Position numbers and translations under genes: made by a program
Assembly: GCA_963682025.1 (NCBI GenBank)
Contig: OY821521.1
Location: forward strand, 98,130,354 to 98,194,353
DNA from: Cordilura impudica
Lineage: Eukaryota; Arthropoda; Insecta; Diptera; Scathophagidae
Direction: 5' to 3'
Length of the DNA: 64,000 bases
Shown here: positions 11,057 through 24,109 of the stretch, piece after piece
How positions within the stretch are numbered: the first letter of the stretch is position 1
How the letters are laid out: each line of letters opens with the position of its first letter
Notes under the pieces: model-generated
What the model was told of the DNA's origin: nothing
What the model saw: only the letters and a program-made list of their open reading frames with translations
Databases searched by the model: none

Positions 11057-11480
11057 CTTTTTATACCCTCCACTCCAGTGGGCAGAGGGTATATAGAAAA
11101 AAAATCTGGACCACCATAAAATACATGTATATTTGTGATCCTTATAACGGATTCAATTGGTCACCTAGGGTACTCATTTGCATTAAAACTATCCTCAGAA
11201 GTTTGCTATTTAAAATTGTCTACATCTGTTGATTAAGTCCCGAGAATTCAACGAAGAAGTAAAAAAAGTCTTGAAAAATATGATTTGTCTATGTTGTTCT
11301 TGTCACGATCACACCCCCAATAGGACAGCTATGCTCGATTTCAGTGTGAATGGATCACGAACATCATGAGAAAGTTTATATTTTTTTAAATCATGACAAT
11401 CGGTTTCTAAATTTTGCATTTCTGTCATAACTGGATCATATGTATGATCCTTGGCGAAACATCTTAAAACAAAGAAGGCC
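11057..11480. mobile_element. Possible terminal hairpin and body of a fly repeat of the ATACCC type
   Basis: TATACCCTCCACTCC followed by GGGCAGAGGGTATA (11062-11092) forms a hairpin resembling the ATACCC/GGGTAT termini of the GTCC-microsatellite family seen elsewhere here. The following sequence is not alignable to that family, so this is only a candidate terminus. The other end was not located. Confidence 0.3.
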
Positions 11481-12170
11481 AGAACGTTGACCTACAGATT
11501 AGATTGAAAATACTAAGCAAAATATTATTATCAGGATCTAAAAAAATTTTGGAGGTTCTTGAATACAGATCTAGGAAGAAGCGTAAAGACTCAGATTAAA
11601 TTAAAAAATTCTTTTGGTGGATTAATATATGAAGATGCTACTAACTGTGAACGTTTTAAGCAATACTATTTGCAAGTTCCTAAAACAATGAAGGAAAATA
11701 TTATAATACATTCAACTTTAGCAATACAACGGTTCATGAAATCTTGCAAATAATTTTAAGTTTATCTGCAACCCGGTCATGATAACTTAACGCCATGAAT
11801 TTTTTCGAAGTGCAGTGCGCAAATTGCCCCCCATTTGGAGAGATTATTTTCAAAGTATTTTCAGAACATATGAATATCCAAGTATTTTAAAAATTTCAAA
11901 AGTTGTTCCAATTCCTAAAGAAGTACATGCCAATTATGCAGACCAATAAAGACCTATCGCATTATAATCTACAATTGATAAAAAAAAAAAAAATAGACTT
12001 ATCTATGGCCGTCAATATGGATTTAGGAAGGGAAACGGAACTGAAAATTCTAATGTGATTGTCGTGAAGTATATTTGTCAAGGATTACATCAAGGTTTTA
12101 AGGCAGTTGCAGGTATCTTTTATGACTTTTCTAAAGCTTTCGATCTTGTAGATCAGCGGTCCTTACTAAC
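11480..12170 (+). pseudogene. Non-LTR retrotransposon, 5' part of the reverse transcriptase (decayed)
   Basis: An open frame at 11559-11753 reads TDLGRSVKTQIKLKNSFGGL, typical of the linker before the reverse transcriptase. Further on, in other frames, come a RPIAL-type block (about 11945-11970) and then QYGFRKGNGTEN leading into IFYDFSKAFDLVDQ (12020-12160). The last is the reverse transcriptase motif A with its first catalytic Asp. Many stops and frameshifts show it is dead. Homology stops at about 12170 and resumes at about 15020, so 12170-15020 is probably inserted or rearranged DNA. Confidence 0.75.
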
Positions 12171-12621
12171 ATTTGTCGGACGACCCCCTTGAGGCACTCC
12201 AACCGGGCCACGACCCCCTACTTGAATATCTTTTTTATACATATATAAATGAGGTAAAAAATGAGTACAACCATTTTAAATAAAAAAATTTCATAAGAGG
12301 CTTCAATTGTACTATCAATTACTGAATTAAAATTGCCTGAAGAATCCAATTTCATCTTATTAAATGATTTTTCTTGTGTTGCAAAATAATCAAAACTTTA
12401 ATATCTAAGTGTTGGGTGATTCGTAATAAGATATCTTTCCAATTTTGACGGTTTCATTGATTCCTTTGAAAGAGTTTTGTGGCAGATTATGCATTGAGGC
12501 AGTTTATCGCTATTTTTTATAATAAACGTGAACCCAAATTTGATTTAACTTTCATCATAACTTATTTTTTTATGTGCCATGTTTTAACCTTACTTTTGAT
12601 TTTTCACAAACAATATATCAC

Positions 12622-13320
12622 AAGCTCAGTTTGTTTACGTGATAATTTGTAATAATTTGTATAAATTATAAAAAAATTTACTGGATCCTGTTGTTTACTT
12701 CAAAAACCCAGTAAAAGAGAACAAATGAGAGCGTAAAGTGACAGTTCATTTTTTGAAAGCTTGCTGGTTTTTACTGGATATATTTTTGCCAGTAGGAATT
12801 AGTAAGAAAGAAAAAACATATGTTTGAAAAACATATGATTGAGTTTTGTGGTAAATAAAGCAAAAATACTACAATCCTATTTTTATGCAAAAATTTTAAA
12901 TAATAATTCTGAAGAAATTAACCATACAAGAAGTAAGTAAATATTTACATAACCAGGTTTCAATAATTTTAAACTTTTAAAACCGGTTCCTGCCAAGAAA
13001 ATATGTGCATCTGCCAATTTCTTTCATAATAAATGTTTATTTTCAAAAGCAATAGGTAATGATATTAGTTTCAATGGATATTTTTACATGTTAAATGAAA
13101 TAAATTCTTCTAATTAAGGTATATTTCCTTTTTTAGTTCAGAGTTTCACTTCTACAATTTCAATTATCTTTACAATCAGCTGTTTCTATGAACTTGCAAA
13201 TTCTTACAAATTGCTGTTCGTTTACTATTTTGGATATTTATGTTTTTGAGAACTAATTTTTCTTACTCTCTGAAATTTCGGTTTTTGCTGGCTTTTCTGG
13301 GAAAGTAAACGAACAGAGCT
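12622..13320 (-). mobile_element. 699-bp inverted-repeat MITE (GTTCGTTTAC family), older copy
   Basis: The left end is AGCTCAGTTTGTTTAC (12622-12637) and the right end, reverse-complemented, is AGCTCTGTTCGTTTAC. The body matches, in reverse orientation, the element at 62009-63177, including the blocks AACCCAGTAAAAGAGAACAA and CATATGTTTGAAAAACATAT. The GTTTACTT motif recurs inside the ends, giving subterminal inverted repeats. There is no coding capacity. Target duplications could not be read with confidence. This copy lacks the AGGTGCTATTACA element found inside its relative, so it supplies an empty site. Confidence 0.75.
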
Positions 13321-14490
13321 AATAACAATCAAAACAGAATCAGCTGTTAAAATTTCAATAATGATCAAAACAATCAGTGTTGAGTTATATTGGACAATTA
13401 ACACCCTTAACATCTGTTTATTTGCGGTGATGGTCAATATTTTCATAATTTTTTTTTAAGATATGAATAATGTTGGATTATTTATTTCATATACTCGTTG
13501 TAGTATAACATTTGAAGAATAATTGAAAAAAATTTCAATTAAAAATTTTAATAAATAAGCCAGTGACAGCAAATCTCCGGAGGCGCCTCGACAAAAAGTT
13601 GTTTTGCGGTGAACATCATAACTCGTTACCAGCTCATGTGAAATAAAAAAAAAATCGAGATGCGTTTCCCGAGGTAATTACTTTGGCAGCATTTTGAAAT
13701 TTGGGTGAATTTGTTGTTAAATAATGGGGAAGAATATGGAAAATAAGAAAAAAAACTCTTCGTGATTACCTGGTTATATGTAGAACAAAAGAGAAAATTT
13801 AATAATTTTGTTAATTATAGAAATATTTTCAAAATTATGTAAATGTGTAAAAAACATAAAAATGAAAAAAAATTTTATTTAAAAAAATTGTTACATACAT
13901 ACATATGTATGCCACTTGTGGGATTTGATGTGATGCCTTTGGATTTCATTTGGTAAATCAAACAAATAAAATGGTAACACATGAATATTTTTGAATATTT
14001 TTTTTATATCAATAAATTTAAAAAAAAAATAAATAAAAAATAATAAAAAAATGTATATAAAAAAAATTTTTACATATGCGGATTAAGTTGTTGCCAAAAT
14101 TAACTTGTTGCAAAATTCTGAAAATTTTATAAATGGTTGTAAAAGAATAAAAGCTGTATCCAAATATTCCAACTCGAAGTGTGTTCCGACGTTGCTGGCC
14201 TTTGCTAAAGCTACAACAAACTTAATTAAGAAAAATATTTTTTTATTGTTTTTATTTTTTTATATTAAATCAGTATGATGATGATGAATATGAATTTATT
14301 AATAAGAAAAAAAGAAATTCATTTTTTAAATAGAAATTAAAATTGTTGTCTACTTTTATTTAAAAAAGATATTTTTTGGGTTAAAAGTATTATTTAATGT
14401 AAATTTTTTCATTTATTTCTCATTTTTAATAATTCAAGTATTTCTACAAATACCAAAAACCAAGCAAATATCCATTGAAACCATCCATTA
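13321..14490. other. AT-rich spacer without a gene
   Basis: Very AT-rich, with long A and T runs. Nothing coding or structured was identified. Confidence 0.4.
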
Positions 14491-14494
14491 TAAC

Positions 14495-14615
14495 CCACTG
14501 TACCACAACATTAGATCCCACTGCAGCAGTAGATCCAACTGAATATCTAGCTAGGTCCCACTGCACCACAACATTAGATCCCACTGCACCGGTAGATTTA
14601 ATTGAATAACAGTAA
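14495..14615. repeat. Short tandem duplication (CCCACTG...AACATTAGATCCCA)
   Basis: CCCACTG(T/C)ACCACAACATTAGATCCCACTGCA occurs at about 14498 and about 14557. It is followed in both cases by a GTAGAT(C/T)(C/T)AA(C/T)TGAAT block, a period of about 60 bases. No protein signal. Confidence 0.55.
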
Positions 14616-15019
14616 ATATATTTCTGTAAATTCTGTAAAATTTTTAATATTATGATGATTTAAAAATTTTTCAAAACTTTTATTTTCATTTTTTCTTCAA
14701 AAACATTAGTTTGTTTCATGTGAAATGATATAAACTTTTATTTTCAATATTTTTTTAACATAACATAATTAATATAAATTATAAATTTCTTTTACAATTT
14801 AAATAAATTTCAATTATCGTAACATTTTTATCGTAAATTGGTAACAAAAACCATTGAAAATACGTATATAAAAGAAAGAGTTTTGGTCCCAGCAACGCGG
14901 ATCTCGGATCCAATTTTCAGCAACATGTTTATAGCCATATTTTCCCTCTTTTATTTTCAGTTTTCATGGATCCAATTTATATATACGGTCCTTGGTTTTA
15001 CTCCAATTTAATTGAAATT

Positions 15020-15935
15020 TTGACACAACACTCTCGACATGTTGTAAATTCAGAAAAAAATTCAAAACATGGTGTACTGCAGGGCAGTGTGTTAGGCCCT
15101 GTTTAGTTTACAATTTATGTAAATGATATTATGAACCTCGGGTTCAATGGACAAATTTTTTTGTATGCTGATGACAACTCTTTGTTTTATCCATACAAAC
15201 ACGAAACAGCGCTAAAAGTATATATGGAAAGAGATGCGGCTTTAATATGCGAGTATTCAACAAACTAGTGATAAATGCGAAGAAAACTAAAGTTATTATA
15301 TTTAGACCAATGCTGGAAATTTTAGCATTTATGTGGATGGTGAAGAACTATTTGAAAGCCAGTCACTAAAATATTTGGGACACGAGCAAAATATAGAGTC
15401 AAGAATTTCTCCAGTTATTAGGATATTATATAAATTCAAAAATAAATTTTAATCAAGAAACAAAACTTATGCTGTATCGGGCATTAATCCAAAGTCATTT
15501 AAATTATTTAGTAATGATGTATGGTTAGAAAAATACTACTGAACTTAAACCAATACAGAGAGTATAAAATAAAGCTCTAAAAACAGTTTTCAATTTACCA
15601 ATTACGTTTTGTACATTATCGCCATATAAGATCTTTCCAAAAATGTTTTGCCGTTACAATGTTTAGATAAAATACAGATGATAGTTTTTATATTTAAGAC
15701 ATTGCAGAATATTGACCACCATTCAATAACTTTTTAAGAAATCAAATAGTTTTTAACACCAGAAGCGGATCGAATTTTAGAGTAGCAAGATGTAGACTTG
15801 AAACTACTAGACTTGAATACATATATTGGGCGGTTGGAAGTGAAAAATTTGCCACAAAGTTTAAAGAACATTGTCAGAATTTCGACTTTTAAATTGGCTT
15901 TAAAAAATCTTCTTTTAAGCAATCTGGATATGCTT
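15020..15935 (+). pseudogene. Non-LTR retrotransposon, 3' part of the reverse transcriptase (decayed)
   Basis: Frames across 15020-15260 give HGVLQGSVLGP, IYVNDIMNLGFNGQIF and LYADDNSLFYPY, which are reverse transcriptase motifs B and C with the YADD catalytic site. LVINAKKTKVIIF, ESQSLKYLG, a thumb region and a C-terminal EVKNLPQSLKNIVRISTFKL block (15838-15900) follow. Order and spacing match Jockey-like elements. Stops and frame changes make it non-functional. It probably belongs to the same element as 11480-12170. Confidence 0.75.
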
Positions 15936-17498
15936 TTAAGATAGGTTTGTAGTTTTTTTATTTTTTTTTTCTTATTTTTAAGTTGAATTTTAAAACTACT
16001 GTTATACACATACATAGTTAATTTATTAATTTTGATTAAAATTATATGCCAACTCGCCTCAACAATGTTATACGACACTGAGGCAAAATCAAAAATTATA
16101 TTTGAAATTTTTTGTTAATAAATTAATTAAATAAAAGAAATAATATTAATTATTCATTTCAAAATAAAATATAATTTTTGTTCCATAATATCTTTTGTGA
16201 AATATTTTTTTTTTCATTCCGACAGTTATTTTTTGAAATATTTAAATGTATGCACTTCTGTTCACTGTTTATTATTTAGCGTTTGTAAATTTTTTTTATG
16301 TGTTTATTGGTAGATTTTAGGTAAACCTGAATGCATTTTTGAACATAAATATTTGTATTTTTAGATCTTTCAATTAGCAAGTAAAGAAGAACAAGCTTAT
16401 CGTTGACAAGATCTACATATTTTATATTTTCACTTTCTCTTTTATTATTTATTGAATTTGTTTATTGCATTTGTTTATTAACGTTTTCTTATAAATAATC
16501 GCGTTTTCATATGTAAAATTTTTAACAAAAACACCACATTGTTTTTAGCCTGCGAATATTATTACTTTAATTTCTACTTATATTTTGAACACTTTAATTT
16601 TGTATGTTTTTATTTCTGTTTAGTTATATTGTATTAATGTAATTTGTTTAGTTCATTAAACTGTATTTTTTTTATTTTTGAAGCTTTTTATCACTTCACA
16701 AAAATTCTCTTTTAATACGTGGGCCACGTCATGGGGTCCTGGTCCCACAGTTATAGTTCATATGGAGGAGAAGTGCGGAATGATAAAATTTATATATATG
16801 TCTTAAAAATATATTAAATTAATTAAAATAAAATATTTTAATAATTCGTTACGCCCTATTAATACGCATGATTTAAATTGCATATCATACACCCTGTGTT
16901 GAATTGTAAATGGCTAAAATTGATTAGCATACCTGTAGGCTCATTTAAATATTAATAAATTTTTTTTATATATGTATATAGATCTAAAAAACATTGAAAG
17001 AAAAAAATTTAATGAAAAATATATCCTAGAATTTTCAGCCGAATTACGAGTTTTTATGTCAATTCCGAAGAGCGTATTATAATAGACCGTTTATTTAAAA
17101 AAAATCTTTAAACTTAGAATACTCTCAATGTTGTGGACACGCATACATTATGTTGTACACGCGCACACACACAACTACAAAAAAATTCCACTTACAACTA
17201 AACTACCGTGGGATACTGCTGACCGAGCATATTACAGGCTGGTCAGCTATAGTGCAGTGTGGACAATATTTACTCAACAAGTAGAGTATTTAGTTATATG
17301 CAGGAGGCATGATAACTTCGAATAATCAATCACACTACAGACCGTTGCATATGTTTTCCAAACCCGCTTTTAGTACTTAAACAAAAATAGCAATCAGATT
17401 CATGGTTCTATGTTTCTCTCCACATCATAGGTTGTAGAGATTTCTTATATGTTCTGCAAGTAGAGAAAATATTGCAGTGAGAAAAAGTATACATATGT
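15936..17498. other. AT-rich spacer without a gene
   Basis: No exon, RNA or repeat boundary could be supported. A short frame at 17128-17325 has no recognisable motif. Confidence 0.4.
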
Positions 17499-17932
17499 AT
17501 ATCTGTGGTCACAAGCGATAACCGCCTAAGTCGACTTAAGAACGATTTGAGTTATTTATGCTATCATATTCCACTAAAAATGCTTTACATTTACGTGAAA
17601 TCCCCATTTCTCTAGCACTGTCTAGTAAAAAGTTATTAATGAAAACATATTGACCTAAGTCGTAATGAAGCCCCATTACATTTATATAAACAGTCATTTC
17701 TCTCGAAAGCATGGTATTCGACGATTTGGGTTGTCTTTGCTATCATGTTCTACCAAAGACGCTTTATACTTTCGTGGAATCCCCATTTTTCTAGCACTGT
17801 TTAGTAAAAAGTTATTAATGAAAACATACTGACCTAAGTCGTAATGAAGCCTCATTACATTTATATAAAAAGTTATTTTTCTCAAACGCATGATATTCGA
17901 CTTAGGCGGTTAACGCTTGTGACCACAGATAT
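17499..17932. mobile_element. 434-bp MITE with long inverted termini and a duplicated interior
   Basis: The left end is ATATCTGTGGTCACAAGCG followed by ATAACCGCCTAAGTCGA. The right end is its reverse complement with one mismatch (A to T), an inverted repeat of about 36 bp. Inside, a unit of about 174 bp is present twice in direct orientation: GCTATCATATTCCACTAAA near 17560 and GCTATCATGTTCTACCAAA near 17735, each followed by AGTAAAAAGTTATTAATGAA. There is no coding capacity. The superfamily is not determined because the target duplication is ambiguous. Confidence 0.8.
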
Positions 17933-18100
17933 TTAAAACTTTATTTAAAATTACTTAGTGCCGGTTTACACATAAAATTTTTCTTTCTGAAACCGAAATT
18001 CTCTTTCAAGCTTTCATCCGTGTCTGCACACTGAAATTTTTTTATTGAAATTCAAGATTTGTTCATGTTTACTTTATCATCTTAACACAAACGAACATAA

Positions 18101-18774
18101 AAACAAGTAAGAAAATAAGCATAAACCAAATTTGAGTGGGATTTTTATTAATTTTTTTGGCTACAGATATGAAAAAGTTCAGATCGGATGCTATATCTAT
18201 ATGGGGACTAGGCACAAAAATGGACCGATCCTGACTATGTTTGGTAAAGTCTCTTGTATTTTGCAAAAACATATACAAACAAAATTTGAGAAAAATCAGT
18301 GCAATATTTTTGTTTTTTGATAGATTTAAGTGAAGATCGGGAAGCAGCTCTATATAGGGCCTATGACTAAGAGTTGTCCCATAGGGATCATTTTTGGACT
18401 ACTCATTAATGTATGTAATAAGCGCATACAAAACCAATTTGAGTAAGATCTATACGACAATTTGGATCTTATGGCTAGGTCTGAACATGGACCGATTCTC
18501 ACCAATTTCAATAGCGTTCATCCTATGGCCGATAAAAGCTTATATACCAAATTTCATCAAAATATATTCATATTTGCGACCTGCAGTTTAATTACAAGGT
18601 TTACGTGGACACACAGACAGACGGACGGACGGACGGACATCGTTAAATCGAATCAGTTAGTGACCCTGATTCGATCGGTATAATAAAAGATTTGTCTAGG
18701 TCAAATATTTTTGGTAGTTACAAACAGCAGCACAAAGTCATTATACCCAAACCACATAGTGGTATAAGGTATAA
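18101..18774 (+). mobile_element. GTCC-microsatellite element, copy A (5' internal deletion)
   Basis: This copy starts AAACAAGTAAGAAAATAAGCATAA and so lacks about 90 bases of the full-length 5' part, including the AGTCGGTCTAGACCGACT palindrome; the deletion joins two GAAAAT-like sites. The body, the GGAC tetranucleotide run (18622-18640) and the 3' hairpin (ATTATACCC, then GGTATAAGGTATA) are intact. Members of this family resemble the DINE-1/mini-me or Helentron-related non-autonomous elements of flies. That placement is inferred from the microsatellite and the hairpin ends. Confidence 0.75.
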
Positions 18775-19686
18775 TGAAAGAAAACGTAAAATAACTTCAC
18801 TTTGATAATTACGAAGCAAGAAACAAAAGAGAATTTCAGAGTACATGAAAGTATCTACCCCCTGCCGTTCCTCTCTCCCGTCTCACCTATAAACTCAAAA
18901 TTTTTAGCAAGAAAACACTTGGTGTAAGCCGGCATTTACTGAGAGTTCGATGAGGATGGATATCTTAAAATAACTTGGCAATTACCATATATTGAACAGG
19001 GTGGTCAGTATTGGTCAATGTTTTCTACCTTTATTTTATAATAATCTTTGCATTTAATTTGGAAAAAGAATTTGGAAATGGCGCCGTATATTTTTGGTCA
19101 TGAATTACATAACATAAGTTTTTTGGTAATTTTTATATTTTAAATAAACACTTGTCTTGTCCGCAATCACTTGTTGAAAAGGAAAATGGAAGAGCCATAC
19201 ATACAGGTAGTTACAACTAGAAAAGGAAACACCGATAGTCGCAAATGAGACGCACATAAATAAATTATATAGACACAACACAAAAATAAGGATTAAAAAG
19301 AAATGTTGTGTAATAAATAGGATAGTACCATTAAAAAAAACTCACTACATTTTTGGCTCTACACAAATTTTTGATAAAAAATATCAATAAAGTGAAAGTA
19401 CCTTAACTTTATCGGGACTAAAAAGCGAATTTATTCATGGATTTTCATGAAACAAAATTAATTTTTTTTTCTATTACATGCAGCCTTAAGATTAAATACT
19501 AAAACTGGTAAGTATTTGTTGCTTTTTTTATATTACTATTTGTTTATTTATTTTATTAATTACATAATACAATTATTGCAACTAATATGAGAAAAGGGTA
19601 CTACTAGCAATTGAGGCTTTCGACTTTGAATTAAAATAATATTTATAATTTCTTTAGAAGATTACATTCTATTATGAATTTATAAA
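18775..19686. other. AT-rich spacer without a gene
   Basis: No supported coding exon or structured repeat. Confidence 0.35.
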
Positions 19687-20910
19687 TTAATTAAATGTTA
19701 TGGCTTTCAAATAATTTGAAGGTAAATTAGATCCGAAGATGTTGGTTCTGGAGTATTGATGATCTGTACACTCATCTAGAATATGTGTAGTGTTGAGATG
19801 GGTATTACATGTTGGACACCTTGGATATGTTGTTTTTTCCAGGCAGTATTTGTGTGTTAAATTGCATGTTGTGTGTTTTGCATTGCTAGAAAAGACGAAA
19901 GGCTGTACGTGCATATTATATACTTTGATGGGTTTTGTGCTGCGAATTCAACAGCAAGGAAGTTCGAACAGTAGTTATCAATAAAGCCGGTGCTGATAAT
20001 TTGTCCATCATTCTGAACAGTTGCAAAAGCTGTTAAATTATGAGATTTGGATCCATCTGTAAATACAAATTTCCAGTCTTGTTCAGTATAGTGATTATGA
20101 TTTCTCTAGTAGCCACGTTGGTTCCGATGGGTATTTTGTTAGAATTGGTTGAAAATCAAAGCCGATACTTTGGAAGAAATCAATGCATCTAGATTTAATT
20201 TTAGGTATTCTTTTACGATTCATCGCATTTGTGATATCCTGAAATAAGATTTTATTGCTACATACAAAAAGCTTAGGAATTAATTTGTACGTTTGGAAAC
20301 ATATTCGATCTTCGACAGAAGGCATTCCAGCTTCGGCCAATATATTTTTAATTGGGCTAGTACGGAAGGCTTCGATATTGAGTCTAATAGCTGCCTGATA
20401 TGGTGCTTGAATGACTTTAATGTATATCGGAAGTGCAAAGTTAATTTTTGACAGCATGATTGAACGAGTAATATTTACCATTGTAAATATGTGGATCAAA
20501 AAATGTTTAGATGTGAGATATTTTATAATATTTATTCTCGAGTTCAAGCGTTTTCTCAGCTTTGAACAGTGCTCTTTAAATGTAAAGCTTTTGTCACAAT
20601 GTTTCATATTTAACACACGATCTGTACAATTTTTGTTGTGGGAAAATTTGGCAGTACATATGTAAAAAGCACATCGTGTGATAGTACCTTTAGCTGGTGT
20701 AATATTACGTGAGTACCAATTCTGTCGAAAGCTTTTTTGAAATCTGTGGAAAGAATATTGACATGGCGTTTGTTGGACAAGGCTTTCGAAATAAACGTCG
20801 TCGAAGAACGTTGTCAGTTGTTGCTTTTTATGAATTTTTGAATTTAAAAATTTTATAATTAAAAAAAACTTAAAGCTGACGTAATTTAAATTTTTTTTGA
20901 CGTATTGCAT
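19687..20910 (-). pseudogene. Non-LTR retrotransposon 3' part: reverse transcriptase C-terminus and RNase H
   Basis: A 271-codon minus-strand frame (20910-20095) contains a reverse transcriptase thumb-type segment (HCSKLRKRLNSRINIIKYL, then MLSKINFALPIYIKV and EDRICFQTYKL). Just downstream (about 20090-19950) another frame reads FVFTDGSKSHNLTAF, the start of an RNase H domain with its catalytic Asp (TDGS). A Cys/His-containing tail (CPTCNTHLNTTHILDEC) follows at 19830-19760. This order is typical of I/R1/Jockey-group elements that carry RNase H. The upstream half of the long frame includes about 85 bases from an AGGTGCTATTACA-family MITE (20610-20693), so part of the open frame is accidental. 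Confidence 0.75.
20610..20693 (+). mobile_element. Truncated end of an AGGTGCTATTACA-family MITE
   Basis: The sequence ACACGATCTGTACAATTTTT, then GTTGTGGGAAAATTTGGCAG, then ACATATGTAAAAAGCACATC and GATAGTACCTTT matches the right terminal 85 bases of the complete copies at 51884 and 62671. The remainder is missing, so this is a 5'-truncated or partly deleted copy inside the retrotransposon fossil. Confidence 0.65.
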
Positions 20911-21837
20911 AACAAAATCGAATGCGTCGTTCCAAAGTTACGACAAGATGTATGGCGCTGCCTCTTCAATAATCTCAAATAATAGTAAAAATTAAAAAAA
21001 AACTTATCATAGAATTTGAAATAATTATGATTTTTGCAATTAGGTGACTATAGTGGGTGAAAAAAATATAGTGTAGCGTATTTGACAACAATTTTCAGAT
21101 ATATAAATATCGTCTTTTATCGGCCATGGGCCATGTTCACAATTGAAATTAGTGAAAAACGTAGCATTGTCAGACATTGCCCCATTAAAAATGCCCCCTG
21201 TAAAATTGACTTTGATTGCCCTAACATTGAATATATGAAACCTATTATATATGTTTATTAACCCCTAAGTCACAATTTCAAAAATAAGCAGTATATTACC
21301 AATCATCCTTCCGATATTCAATTATATCAAAAATCATTGCATATTTCAGAATTTTTTCTTGAATTTTTAATATAGAAATGTTGGGAAATTTCTGTTCGTA
21401 ACATCAGTCCTGTTTGTATTCCTATAAAATGCCAAAAAAAAATATATAAATTTAACAATTATTCACTATTTAACTATGAATAAAAATGATATATTGATAT
21501 TGTATATTGAAATTAAATTTCATTAGATTTTAGGTCTTGTTTCGAAAACTAGCACACCGGAAATTAAAAAAATACACCAAAAATAAGTAAATTTTTTAGG
21601 AAACAACTGGTCTACCAACAAAGGGAAATTCATGGGAAATTATTGTACAAATTAAATTGCCTGGGAATTTAAAAATAATTTTTTTATTAAATTACCCTGC
21701 TAAAACAAACTCCTGATATATTCAATCCCCATATGTATCATAGGCTACAACCCCATATTTATGAACCCAATTTGTTGAGGAATATATTAGTACATTAGTG
21801 TTTGGCCAACCACCCTGTATAGTTGATACCAATATTT
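20911..21837. other. Spacer; small repeat remnant near 21112-21160
   Basis: There is no gene. A short stretch (CTTTTATCGGCCATGGG, then CATGTTCACAATTGAAATTA) resembles the middle of the GTCC-microsatellite family in reverse orientation, probably a small relic. Confidence 0.35.
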
Positions 21838-21957
21838 GCTGAATTATTATTATAACGCTGACAACCACCCAGTATTTGATATTACGATATAGGATATTTG
21901 CTGAATTATTATTATAACGTTGACTACCACCCAGTATTTCATATTACGATATACGAT
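21838..21957 (+). repeat. Tandem duplication of about 63 bp
   Basis: TGCTGAATTATTATTATAAC occurs at 21838 and again at about 21899. Each copy is followed by G(C/T)TGAC(A/T)ACCACCCAGTATTT and ATATTACGATATA. It is a simple local duplication. Confidence 0.65.
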
Positions 21958-23516
21958 AGAGTTTTTGACACAAACCAAAAAGAGGGAATTTTTATTAAGA
22001 AAATATCGAAAACAATTTCAACGAAACATTCATTAACATGAACTAAGAGGAGAAATTAAGTAAATGTATACCCCTGAAACTCAAAATCAACGATCTGGAA
22101 AAGACGCAAATGCTGGCTGATACATTTGATTATTCGAAAAACAAAAAAAGGCACTAACATATCTGATAACTAGTGAGGGGTTAGGAGAAAATCATGGACT
22201 CTTAAAATGTTACGGATTTTAATTATTGATTAGAAAAGGGGAAAGAGAATAAAGTTAAACTGTTATTATTATATTACGTTTGTATATTTTTCTATTGGCA
22301 TTTAAGCAGGCTTGTGATTTTACTGTAGGCAGAGCAGTTTGCTCTCTTATTCATTTTTGTATGACGATTTTTTTTCCGTATATTAATTTTGAGTGAGACT
22401 GAGAATTTGAGAGGAGTTCTTTTTTTCTATCGAGGCTTTTGTGACAGTTGAGTTATTTCTGGCATTTCCTTTCAGTGTAATGTAGTGCCGACGCGATAAA
22501 ATTTCAGCGTCTTTAGATTTGTTATAGTTATTAGAAATAACAATGTTAAGGTTACAATTTATTAAATAAAAAGTGATGTAATGTTAAATATACATTGTCT
22601 ACAATATGTGTAAATAAAAATTTTTGTATAATAAAGCATAAAAATAAAGAATTTTTTGCTATTAAAAAAATTTCGACAAAAAAATGTGTTAAATGAAAAA
22701 ACGAGTGTAAAAACAAAACGACGCTGATCAGTTTGTAGCCTTTTAGCTTTTTATTTTATAATACTCTAAGCAAAATGAATTTTTAATGTTTAATACATAA
22801 AGCAACAACAAAATTTCTTTAACTATTTTTGCTGCTGGCAAAAAGATCTTAAAATGAATTTTATTGTATAAAACAAAATAGCAACAATAACAATCCATGT
22901 GTTGTATTGTTGGCTTATTAAAATACGCTGCGGTTGTTTTCGTATGCTTCTTATTTTTTTAGTGTCTGTCATGAAATGTTGGAAGGTTGCTCCATCCGAA
23001 TGTGTGTGTATTGATTGATAATGGTGTTAGTGTTATTTTAGGTGCTGATCGGTCGTTTTTATATATTTAAACAAATACAAAAATAAATAATTGTCACACA
23101 CTTTCCAAAAATACCCCCCAAAAAAGCACAAATTCTAAAGATAAAAATTTCAGAAAGCACTTTCATTATCAAAAAAAATTATTTTGATAAAAACAATCAA
23201 ATTATTTTGTATTTGTTTCTAATTTTATTTACTAAAAAAAATTGTTAAAAAATAAAAAAAATTATCACAACCTGAAGTTAAAAAAAAATTAAAAACAAAA
23301 AGCACAAGAAAAAAATGGAAAACGTGTTTCAATAATAAATGTCAGTCTGCTTAAAATTCTCTCTGTTGCTAAAAGCAACAATAAACGAAAAATGGTACTT
23401 ACTATTTGTTGCTTCTCAGCTTTTTACAAACAGTAAAATTACTACACATAACCAGTGACGCCAACATATTTATTCGCACAACGTATATGTAGTTTTTTTT
23501 TGACGGCTTAAAATTG
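21958..23516. other. AT-rich spacer without a gene
   Basis: No supported feature. Long A/T runs and no coding frame above noise. Confidence 0.4.
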
Positions 23517-23962
23517 TATACCCTATACCACTCAGTGTTCAGGATATGTTTGTGCTAATGTTTGTAACTACCAAAAGTAATGGAGCTAGACCAACCTTAT
23601 TAACCTATTGAATCAAAATATTTTACTGAGCCGGTTTAAAGATGTCCGTCTGCGATTATCATATGAATTATACAAACAAGCCAAATTTGATTAAAATATA
23701 AACACAAACTATATTTGATCATGATACACATAGACCTGAGGGTAATTTAATCCGAGCTCATAGTATGGGACTAGGTGAGAACATGTACCTATTTTTTTTT
23801 CCAATTTCAATAGCGGTTTTCGTTGAACCGATCAAAGCTGATGTAACAAGTTTAATCCTGCAGTTCGCGGACAAAGTTAACATGAAATCGACTTTGTTAT
23901 TCTAAATCGATCGGTATAACAAAAGTTGGGACTGGATCAAGTATTTTTGGAATTAACAAACA
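23517..23962. mobile_element. Old, rearranged GTCC-microsatellite element, copy H
   Basis: The left part starts with ATACCCTATACCACTCAGTG and reads in the minus orientation of the family (TTTGTAACTACCAAAAGTAA, ATGTCCGTCTG). The right part reads in the plus orientation (CCAATTTCAATAGCG, GATCGGTATAACAAAAG). The copy therefore looks like an inverted composite of two fragments, strongly diverged. Confidence 0.5.
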
Positions 23963-24109
23963 TATATTTTATTCTAGGCTCACCACAGGAAGATACGAAC
24001 AATTGGCCGCAAGTGCCGAAAACTTCCCAAAAAATTTTATCATGAAAATGAAATTGAAGAAGAGTAAATATGGTACGCGGAGAAAAAATGCTGACGGAAA
24101 TTTGGCTCA

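Noticed and set aside
15734..16078. 114-codon minus-strand open frame
   Set aside because: Runs antisense to the decayed non-LTR 3' end and AT-rich flank; Lys/Ile composition only reflects base composition.
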